NCBI GenBank assembly: GCA_902785855.1
Contig: CADAAJ010000010.1
Span: forward strand, 1 to 36,272
Reading direction: 5' to 3'
Length of the DNA stretch: 36,272 nt
DNA from: an uncultured Methanobrevibacter sp.
GTDB lineage: Archaea; Methanobacteriota; Methanobacteria; Methanobacteriales; Methanobacteriaceae
A program made the position numbers and the translations under genes. The notes beneath the pieces were generated by a model. That model was not told where the DNA came from. It saw nothing but the letters and a program-made list of their open reading frames with translations, and did no database searches. Positions 8,538 through 15,029 of the stretch are shown here, one piece after another. The first letter of the stretch is position 1, and each line of letters starts with the position of its first letter.

Positions 8538-8648
8538 AAAACACCACCAAATCCAACAAATTTTATAATAATAAACATTGAAATATTAATTATAACAAGT
8601 GAAAATTAAAAAATTATTCATCACTTTAATTAAACAAGGATGGTTTTT

Positions 8649-10328
8649 ATGAGTAATACTTTAGCAAATATTAAATTTAGAGAACTTTTATTGCCCACAA
8701 TTCTTATTGCAATGGCATTAAATATTACTGCTATTGTTGATTCTATATTTGTATCCACATTTATTGGAGATGTTGCATTAGCAGCAATTGAAATTTTAGA
8801 ACCAATAATATTATTAGTAACTGTTTTTGAATGGTTATTTGGACTTGGTGGGCAAATTTTATCATTAAATAGAAAAGCAGAATTTGATGAAGAAGGAAGT
8901 AATCTTTACTTCACTGTTGCAGTACTGACAACAGTCATTGTAAGTGTACTATTTATTATAATCTGTTTTATAGATTTAAATGGTCTAATAACATTTCTAC
9001 ATTCTAAACCAGAAATAACACCATATGTACAACAATATGCACCTTTCTTATTCTTATGTTTCCCAGTATCTGCTGTTTTAGGAGTATTAAGTCAATATAT
9101 TCGTGTTGACGGTCAGCCTAATTTTGCAACAGCAGTTATTATAATTGCAAATGTGGTAAATATTATTTTAAATTATATCTTTTTATCCCATTTTCACATG
9201 GGAATAACAGGTGTATCCCTTGCATCATTTATAGGATACAGCGTGGGATTATTATGTGTTTTAAAATATTACTTTGATTCAAAAAGAACATTTAAATTCA
9301 TCCATTCAATAATTCCAATAAAAAAATTAATAAAATCCGCCGTTGAAATATGTAAAATTGGATTCCCAAGTGCAAGTATGGGACTTTTTGATGTAATTTT
9401 AGTATATTTCATGAATTTCCTCATTGGAGGAATTTTAGGCGCAAATGGTTTAGTTACATACAGTATTTGTGTTGAATCCTTGTTAATTATCAGTATTTTA
9501 ATTATTGGAATTGCAGATACACTAACTTCAATTATTCCAGTTTATTATTCACAAGACGATTATAGGACAGTTAACTCTCTTATTCAACGTTCAGTAATCT
9601 ATGCACTGTTATGTGCAGTAATATTTACAGTATTTATATGGATAACTCCACAAACATATCTGACATTATATAATCTCCAGAATGTTTCATATCTGCCCCT
9701 TATAACTAATGCTTTAAGAATATACTCATTACTCTTCATACCAAGTGTATTTGGAACAATATTGATATTCTATTATGAAGCTATTGAAAGAGCATCCATT
9801 TCAACAGTAATGTCTGTAATTGTATCCCTCGTAGGTCCACTGGCAATAAGTTATTTACTATATCCAATTTTCGGTGTTGACATTATATGGGCATCATTTG
9901 CAATATCCTGTGTTATCGCAATTATAGTTGCAATGATTTATGCTAAAATTATTGAAAGAAATGAACCTGAATATAAAGGAGTTTACTTTATTAAAAAAGG
10001 AATAATTGAAAACTCAAAAACATATAAATTATCAAATATCAATGAAAAATCAGCTGTACTTACACATTTAAGTGATTTAAATGTTGATAAAAGTGAAAGC
10101 GATAAAATAGATTATATAATTAATAAACTCTTTGAAGAAAATGATTCTAAGTTTAATATTGAAGTTTTAATAATCAATTATGATTCAAAAATTAAAGTCA
10201 ATATTAAAGATCAGGGAAAACGAGATATTAATGAAAATATAAAAAATGAAATTCAAGATGAAGAAAACCTAAAACATACTCATCTTTTAGGATTCAATAA
10301 TCTCGAATATACGATTAATAAAAGCTAA
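8649..10328 (+). CDS. MATE-family transporter fused to a C-terminal HATPase/RsbW-like domain
   Basis: A 559-residue protein. Residues 1 to about 440 contain about twelve hydrophobic helices in the MATE/MOP pattern, beginning FRELLLPTILIAMALNITAIVDSIFVS and including DGQPNFATAVIIIANVVNIILNYIF, a typical MATE motif. A cytosolic extension of about 110 residues follows. Its end (THLLGFNNLEYTI, about 545-557) and DQG (521-523) match the final strand and D-x-G box of RsbW-type HATPase domains that I recall fused to bacterial MATE proteins. The expected catalytic Glu and Mg-binding Asn of the N-box are not evident near 484-505 and the G2/lid segment is missing, so ATP binding is doubtful. The ATG at 8649 is preferred to 8640 because AAGGATGG is well placed for it. 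It faces a STAS gene tail-to-tail. Confidence 0.82.
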   Translation: MSNTLANIKFRELLLPTILIAMALNITAIVDSIFVSTFIGDVALAAIEILEPIILLVTVFEWLFGLGGQILSLNRKAEFDEEGSNLYFTVAVLTTVIVSVLFIIICFIDLNGLITFLHSKPEITPYVQQYAPFLFLCFPVSAVLGVLSQYIRVDGQPNFATAVIIIANVVNIILNYIFLSHFHMGITGVSLASFIGYSVGLLCVLKYYFDSKRTFKFIHSIIPIKKLIKSAVEICKIGFPSASMGLFDVILVYFMNFLIGGILGANGLVTYSICVESLLIISILIIGIADTLTSIIPVYYSQDDYRTVNSLIQRSVIYALLCAVIFTVFIWITPQTYLTLYNLQNVSYLPLITNALRIYSLLFIPSVFGTILIFYYEAIERASISTVMSVIVSLVGPLAISYLLYPIFGVDIIWASFAISCVIAIIVAMIYAKIIERNEPEYKGVYFIKKGIIENSKTYKLSNINEKSAVLTHLSDLNVDKSESDKIDYIINKLFEENDSKFNIEVLIINYDSKIKVNIKDQGKRDINENIKNEIQDEENLKHTHLLGFNNLEYTINKS

Positions 10329-10357
10329 AGATTAATTTCTTTAGCTAATTTTTTTTT
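10323..10357 (+). terminator. Strong hairpin terminator between MATE and STAS genes
   Basis: A perfect 8-bp inverted repeat, AGCTAAAG (10323-10330) and CTTTAGCT (10339-10346), with an 8-base loop, is followed by T10349-T10357. It overlaps the stop of the MATE gene, and its T-tract touches the stop of the convergent STAS gene. Confidence 0.7.
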
Positions 10358-10652
10358 ATTGAATATTTAATATTTTATCAAAACCAGCCATTAAAAAGAT
10401 TTCTTTAATAGTATCATTTACATAAATGACACAAGGAATATCATCAGGTTTTAATTTTTTTTGCACAACAATTAAAACTCTTAAACCTGCACTTGAAATA
10501 TACTCCAATTCTTTAAAATCAATGATTAATGAATCAAAATTCCCCATTTCATCCATTATGAAATTTTCAAAATCAGGAGCTGTAACAGTATCAATTCTAT
10601 CTTTAACAGAAATTGTTAATTCTTTTTCTTCATAATTTTTTGTAATATCCAT
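10356..10652 (-). CDS. STAS-domain protein, anti-sigma factor antagonist type
   Basis: A 98-residue single STAS domain of the SpoIIAA/RsbV type, the phosphorylatable partner in partner-switching circuits. The phosphorylation loop reads LEYISSAGLRVLIVVQ; aligned by Gly-Leu with SpoIIAA (DSSGLG), Ser54 is the likely acceptor and the Asp before it is replaced by Ser53. The central GNFDSLIIDFKELEYIS strand is typical. Start ATG at 10652 has TTAGGTGAT upstream. Its probable partners here are the HATPase-like tail of the MATE protein and the two PP2C phosphatases, which lie on the same strand beyond an opposite-strand copper cassette. What it regulates is unknown because archaea lack sigma factors. 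Confidence 0.88.
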   Translation of the reverse strand: MDITKNYEEKELTISVKDRIDTVTAPDFENFIMDEMGNFDSLIIDFKELEYISSAGLRVLIVVQKKLKPDDIPCVIYVNDTIKEIFLMAGFDKILNIQ

Positions 10653-10680
10653 GATATCACCTAATAAAATTTTTATACAA

Positions 10681-10708
10681 ATATATATTGTTAAGTTAGA
10701 TAACTTAA
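10681..10708 (-). promoter_or_regulatory. STAS promoter with adjacent 18-bp palindrome
   Basis: On the minus strand a TATA-like box (complement of ATATATAT, 10681-10688) lies about 30 bases before the STAS ATG. Immediately upstream is a perfect palindrome, TTAAGTTA-GA-TAACTTAA (10691-10708), where TFB would contact the DNA. It is a good candidate for a repressor site on the STAS promoter, or on the divergent csoR promoter. Confidence 0.5.
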
Positions 10709-10730
10709 ATTTTTTGATAATGAGAAATCT

Positions 10731-10740
10731 TTATATATAA
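10731..10740 (+). promoter_or_regulatory. TATA box of the copper cassette (csoR promoter)
   Basis: TTTATATATA sits about 20-25 bases before the centre of the first CsoR-type palindrome, which would therefore cover the start of transcription. This arrangement suits repression by blocking initiation. Confidence 0.5.
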
Positions 10741-10749
10741 AAAAATCAA

Positions 10750-10767
10750 TATACCCTAGTAGGTATA
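10750..10767 (+). promoter_or_regulatory. CsoR-type operator 1
   Basis: Inverted repeat TATACC (10750-10755) and GGTATA (10762-10767) around CTAGTA. It has the 18-base layout and the TACC/GGTA arms of known CsoR operators and matches the second site at 11071. It lies between the TATA box and the csoR start codon. Confidence 0.65.
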
Positions 10768-10779
10768 GGTTGTGTTATT

Positions 10780-11052
10780 TTGAAAAAATGTATGGATAGT
10801 GCAAATTTACATAGAAGAATAAAAAAAATTATCGGCCAATTAAATGCAATTGACCGTATGATTGATGAAGATATTCCTTGCGAACAAATATTAATGCAAG
10901 TTAATGCTTCAAAATCAGCATTACACAAAGTAGGACATATTATAGTTGAAGGGCATTTGGAACATTGTGTTAAAGATGCTATTGATAATGAAGATGCTGA
11001 TGAAGCTTTAGGTGATATTTCATCAATTTTAGAATATTATTCCAGACTTTAA
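10780..11052 (+). CDS. csoR: CsoR-family copper-sensing repressor
   Basis: A 90-residue all-helical CsoR/RcnR (DUF156) repressor. The Cu(I) ligands occur with exact family spacing: C34 (DIPCEQILMQ), H59 and C63 (VEGHLEHCV), equivalent to Cys36-His61-Cys65 in the mycobacterial protein. The basic first helix (LHRRIKKIIGQLNAIDRMI) is the DNA-binding face. Copper binding in this family releases the operator. It starts at TTG (10780), with AGGTTG upstream; the ATG at 10792 would cut into the N-terminus. The gene sits between two near-identical palindromic operators, so it probably represses itself and the downstream ATPase. Confidence 0.9.
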   Translation: MKKCMDSANLHRRIKKIIGQLNAIDRMIDEDIPCEQILMQVNASKSALHKVGHIIVEGHLEHCVKDAIDNEDADEALGDISSILEYYSRL

Positions 11053-11060
11053 TTTTTTTT
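11053..11060 (+). terminator. T-tract after csoR
   Basis: An 8-base T-run immediately follows the csoR stop codon. It may end part of the csoR transcripts, leaving the ATPase to its own operator-controlled promoter. Confidence 0.35.
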
Positions 11061-11070
11061 AAAATAACAT

Positions 11071-11088
11071 TATACCCCATAGGGTATA
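11071..11088 (+). promoter_or_regulatory. CsoR-type operator 2, upstream of the P-type ATPase
   Basis: A perfect inverted repeat TATACCC (11071-11077) and GGGTATA (11082-11088) around CATA. It lies directly before the ribosome binding site AAGGTGAG of the ATPase gene. It has the same length and the same outer arms as the first site, so one regulator probably binds both. Confidence 0.7.
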
Positions 11089-11100
11089 AGGTGAGTTAAA

Positions 11101-12987
11101 ATGAAACATGCAAAAATTAAAATAATTCAAATAATAATCTCAGCAATTTGTGTAATTTTAAGTTTCATATTAAATATTGAGTATATATCCTGGATAGCCA
11201 TAATATTATGTGGAATTCCAATATTTAAAGAATGCATAAACGGTTTAATCAAAGAATTTGATATAAAAGCAGATTTACTTGTTTCAATAGCAATTATATC
11301 ATCAATTATTATTGGAGAAGTATTTGCAGCAGGTGAAATAGCAACAATAATGGCAATTGGAGGATTCTTAGAAGAATACACAGTATCAAAAACTCAAAAT
11401 AGAATTAAAGAACTTGTAGAAATAACTCCACAAATAGCAACAAGAATAACAAATAAAACTGAGGAAAAAATACCTGCAGAGGAGATAAAAACTGGAGATA
11501 TATTAAAAATTCTACCTGGAGAAATTATCCCTACAGACGGAATTATTGTAAATGGAGAAAGTTCAATTGACCAGTCCACATTAACCGGAGAATCAATGCC
11601 AGTTGATAAAAGTGTAAATGATGAAGTATACAGTGGATGTGTAAACCTTTATGGATCTTTTTTAATGAAAACAACAAAATTAAGTAAAGATAGTTCACTA
11701 CAAAAATTAATTAACTTAGTTGAATCATCATCTGCAGATAACAGTAAAATAGTTCGCCAAGCTGACAAATGGGCAACATTAATTGTAGTAATCGCATTTA
11801 CAGCAGCAATATTAACCTATTTAGCAACATTTGAAATAATCAGATCAGTTACAATTTTAGTTGTATTCTGCCCATGTGCATTAGTACTTGCAACACCAAC
11901 TGCAATAATCGCTGCTATTGGAAACCTAACAAAATTTGGAATATTAGTTAAAAACGGAGAATCAATAGAAGAGTTAGCTCATGTAAGTGAAGTAGTATTT
12001 GATAAAACAGGAACCTTAACAAAAGGAAAACCGGAAGTTGTTAAAATAATCTCAGACAACCCTCAAGAAATGATGTATCTTTTAGCATCAATAGAATCAA
12101 AATCAGAACATCCACTAGCAAAAGCAATAGTCAAATATTACAAAAATAATGATTTAGCAGAAGTTAACAATTTTAAAATGCATATAGGAATGGGAGTAAC
12201 AGGTGAAATCAAGGGAGATAAAATAATTGCCGGAAATAAAAAACTCATGAAAAAGGAAAATATCAAAATACACAATGATAAAAGAATTGATGAAAAAATA
12301 GAAATTTTTATAGCTAAAAATCATGAATTGCTTGGAAAAATATACCTGTCAGACACACTGCGCGGAAATGCAAAAAGAACAATAGAAGAATTGAAAAAAT
12401 TAAAGGTTAAAACAACATTACTAACAGGAGATAGTGAAAAACCAACAACAAAAATTGCAAATAAGCTTAAAATAAGAAATGTAAAATTTAACTGTTTGCC
12501 TGAAGACAAAATAGAATATATAAAAAAAGAACAAACCCTAGGACATAAAGTCTCAATGATTGGAGATGGACTTAATGATGCACCTTCCCTAAAAAAATCA
12601 GATGTTGGAATAGCAATGGGTAGTATCGGAAGTGATATATCAATTGAAGCTGCAAAAATTACATTACTTAATGACAATATTGAAGACATACCTCATCTAA
12701 TTAAAATAGCTAAAAAAACAGTACGCACAATAAACATCAGTATAGGATTTGCTTTAATATTAAATATAATAGCTATGAGTTTAGCAATATTAGGCTTTTT
12801 AAATCCAATACAAGGAGCTTTAATCCACAATATCGGCTCTGTTTTTGTAATAATTTATTCTACAACATTAATAAGATACAATATTTCAAAAAAAGAATAC
12901 AAAAAAGAAAATTTAGGTATAACTAAAAGTTTAAATAAAACAATACCCAATATTAAACTAAATACAACAGGTGAAAAATATGACTGA
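11101..12987 (+). CDS. P1B-type heavy-metal (probably copper) transporting ATPase
   Basis: A 628-residue P-type ATPase. Seen in order: N-terminal hydrophobic helices, the actuator motif LTGESMPVDKS, the membrane metal site CPC (257-259, VVFCPCALVLATP), the phosphorylated aspartate D301 in DKTGTLTKGKP, the SEHPLAKAI motif of the nucleotide domain and GDGLNDAPSLK. There is no N-terminal metal-binding domain; a separate CopZ-like protein follows. The last helices read LIHNIGSVFVIIYSTTLIRYN and lack the MxxSS signature of classical Cu(I) pumps, so the specificity is inferred mainly from csoR, operator and copZ context. The last eight bases overlap copZ, implying coupled translation. Confidence 0.9.
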   Translation: MKHAKIKIIQIIISAICVILSFILNIEYISWIAIILCGIPIFKECINGLIKEFDIKADLLVSIAIISSIIIGEVFAAGEIATIMAIGGFLEEYTVSKTQNRIKELVEITPQIATRITNKTEEKIPAEEIKTGDILKILPGEIIPTDGIIVNGESSIDQSTLTGESMPVDKSVNDEVYSGCVNLYGSFLMKTTKLSKDSSLQKLINLVESSSADNSKIVRQADKWATLIVVIAFTAAILTYLATFEIIRSVTILVVFCPCALVLATPTAIIAAIGNLTKFGILVKNGESIEELAHVSEVVFDKTGTLTKGKPEVVKIISDNPQEMMYLLASIESKSEHPLAKAIVKYYKNNDLAEVNNFKMHIGMGVTGEIKGDKIIAGNKKLMKKENIKIHNDKRIDEKIEIFIAKNHELLGKIYLSDTLRGNAKRTIEELKKLKVKTTLLTGDSEKPTTKIANKLKIRNVKFNCLPEDKIEYIKKEQTLGHKVSMIGDGLNDAPSLKKSDVGIAMGSIGSDISIEAAKITLLNDNIEDIPHLIKIAKKTVRTINISIGFALILNIIAMSLAILGFLNPIQGALIHNIGSVFVIIYSTTLIRYNISKKEYKKENLGITKSLNKTIPNIKLNTTGEKYD

Positions 12988-13183
12988 AAAAGAAATAAAA
13001 GTTGTTGGAATGCATTGTAACTCATGTGTAAATGCTGTTGAACTTTCTTTAAAAGATATAGATGGAATTGATGAAGCAAAAGCAGACTTAGATACTGGAA
13101 TTACTAAAATTACTATGTCAAGTGATGTTAGTGATGCAGATATTAAAGAAGCTGTTGAAGAAGCAGGATTTAACATTGCTTAA
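12980..13183 (+). CDS. copZ: CopZ-like heavy-metal-associated (HMA) metallochaperone
   Basis: A 67-residue ferredoxin-like HMA domain that carries Cu(I) to the membrane pump. The metal loop is GMHCNSCVNAVE, with Cys13 and Cys16 in the usual MxCxxC motif. The rest alternates as expected for the beta-alpha-beta fold (VVGMHC, LSLKDIDGIDEAKADLD, ITKITM, DIKEAVEEAGFNI). I chose ATG 12980 because AGGTGA precedes it; the GTG at 12971 would include that site. It overlaps the end of the ATPase gene, completing a csoR-ATPase-copZ cassette. Confidence 0.92.
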   Translation: MTEKEIKVVGMHCNSCVNAVELSLKDIDGIDEAKADLDTGITKITMSSDVSDADIKEAVEEAGFNIA

Positions 13184-13193
13184 ATCCCAATTC

Positions 13194-15029
13194 TTACAAA
13201 TATCTTAAACAGAGCATTGTAATATCATCAAATTGTTCATGATTATTACAATACCCATCAATATCCTTTTTAATAGAAGAAATAATTAAACTTAAATCAT
13301 CCCCACTATGATTATTTAAAATATTATTTAATCTGTCCTCACCATAAAAACCATTATAATCATCATTAGCTTCAGTAACACCATCAGTATATAAAAATAT
13401 ACAATCCTCATGATTTAATTGTATAGTTTGAGATGTATATGGCATATCTTCCATAGCAGCCAATACTAAATTGGAATCTGTTTTAAAGTATTGGAAATCA
13501 TGACTCTCATGTTTAATTAATGGGAAATTATGTCCCGCATTAACATAGGTTAATTCACCTGTTTTTAAATTTAATTTTCCAAGCCAACAAGTAACAAAAA
13601 GTTCTTCAACATTACCCCGACATAGCAAATTATTTACCTGTTCAAAAGTCCAGGAAACATCCCCACTATATTTAAGATGGTCTTTAATAAGTGTTAATGC
13701 TTTAACCATTATTAATGAAGCTATAATTCCTTTACCACTAACATCCCCAATAACAAAACCTATATTATCCTCGTCAATGTTAAAGTAATCATAAAAGTCT
13801 CCGCCAACTTCCCTTGCAGCTTTCATCAAACCCCAAATTTCAAAATTCCTACCGTTGCAAAATTCTTCAAAGTCTGTTGAAATCATGGAAGATTGAATTT
13901 TATCTGCCAACTCCAATTCTGTTTCATATTTTTCTTTCTCAGCAGTGACTTTAATAATATCATTTTTATATTGAATAACATCTTCTTCCATTTTAATTAA
14001 AGAATCAGTTAATTCTTTAACTTCATCATTAGCCAAATTACTTGAAATATTTTTTAAATGGATCATGTTTAAATCAGATACATCACTGGATAGTGAAGAA
14101 GAAATCTTATTAATTGGATTTACTACATTTTTTTCCAAAAAGTAAATATAAATCAAAAGTGGAATAAAAAATCCGAATGAAAATATAATTAAACTATCAT
14201 CAAATATCAACAATGCAGAATACAAATCCAAATGTCCTGATGAACTAAAATAAATTCTAAAGTATACCAATAATCCAAAAACAATTTCCAATAATAAAAA
14301 TATGATAAATACTGAAAAAGATACCTTATTAATTAAATTAAAATAAATAGCATCTTTAATTTTAAAAACTTCTCTATCATAAGGTTTAAAAATATAAACA
14401 ACTTGCAATAGTATAATTAAAAATAAAAACTCAACCGGTATAATATCAGATACAATTAAAAATCCAACCAAATATGATAAAATCAATGCAAAATCATATA
14501 GTTTTAAAGGCATGATTTGCCTAAATTGTTTTTTTGGTGAATAGAGTGGAATATTAAAGTAATTAACAGCGTAAACCATGAAAAACACGAGAGAAAAATA
14601 AGACAGTGAAAATAAAACTTCATTAAATTTAAGTATATCAAATTCTAAAGATAATATTAAACTATATAATATAATCGGAAGACAGGATATGGTTAATTTA
14701 ATAAATCCCATATAACTACCTAAATTAGGAATTTCATAACCTGATTTTTTATTAAAAAGACAATACCACAATTTCCATGAAACCACACATGAAACCAACA
14801 TGAATGTATACATAATTAATTCAAGTACATCTGCACTAACGCCACCACATGCTACAAGTGCCAATAAACAACCAACAGCAGCAAAAGGTCCAAATAATAT
14901 ACTTAATACCAATGAAAATCCTAAACCCTGAATAGTTCCAAATGCATTGAATGCAATAAAATTCACTATAGCTGAAAAAATCAAAAGAAATAATTTTGAT
15001 TTAAAAAGTTTACGAACATTATACATCAT
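13194..15029 (-). CDS. Membrane-anchored SpoIIE/RsbU-type PP2C serine phosphatase (paralogue 1)
   Basis: A 611-residue protein. The first ~295 residues hold eight to ten hydrophobic segments, including GLGFSLVLSILFGPFAAVGC near the start. A HAMP-like stretch (VVNPINKISSSL) and a coiled coil follow. The last ~235 residues are a PP2C/SpoIIE domain with all metal-binding motifs: EVGGDFYDY (about 407), GDVSGKG (about 428), NAGHN, YTDGVTEA (about 547) and FDDITM (about 600). Such enzymes dephosphorylate STAS proteins, so the STAS protein at 10356 is the natural substrate. Start ATG 15029 overlaps the end of the upstream paralogue, with GGGGGTG before it. A 56-base stretch is identical to its paralogue. 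Confidence 0.92.
   Translation of the reverse strand: MMYNVRKLFKSKLFLLIFSAIVNFIAFNAFGTIQGLGFSLVLSILFGPFAAVGCLLALVACGGVSADVLELIMYTFMLVSCVVSWKLWYCLFNKKSGYEIPNLGSYMGFIKLTISCLPIILYSLILSLEFDILKFNEVLFSLSYFSLVFFMVYAVNYFNIPLYSPKKQFRQIMPLKLYDFALILSYLVGFLIVSDIIPVEFLFLIILLQVVYIFKPYDREVFKIKDAIYFNLINKVSFSVFIIFLLLEIVFGLLVYFRIYFSSSGHLDLYSALLIFDDSLIIFSFGFFIPLLIYIYFLEKNVVNPINKISSSLSSDVSDLNMIHLKNISSNLANDEVKELTDSLIKMEEDVIQYKNDIIKVTAEKEKYETELELADKIQSSMISTDFEEFCNGRNFEIWGLMKAAREVGGDFYDYFNIDEDNIGFVIGDVSGKGIIASLIMVKALTLIKDHLKYSGDVSWTFEQVNNLLCRGNVEELFVTCWLGKLNLKTGELTYVNAGHNFPLIKHESHDFQYFKTDSNLVLAAMEDMPYTSQTIQLNHEDCIFLYTDGVTEANDDYNGFYGEDRLNNILNNHSGDDLSLIISSIKKDIDGYCNNHEQFDDITMLCLRYL

Noticed and set aside
12321-12689. 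122-residue frame opposite the P-type ATPase
   Set aside because: It is the complement of the conserved ATPase P-domain; the coding strand is unambiguous.
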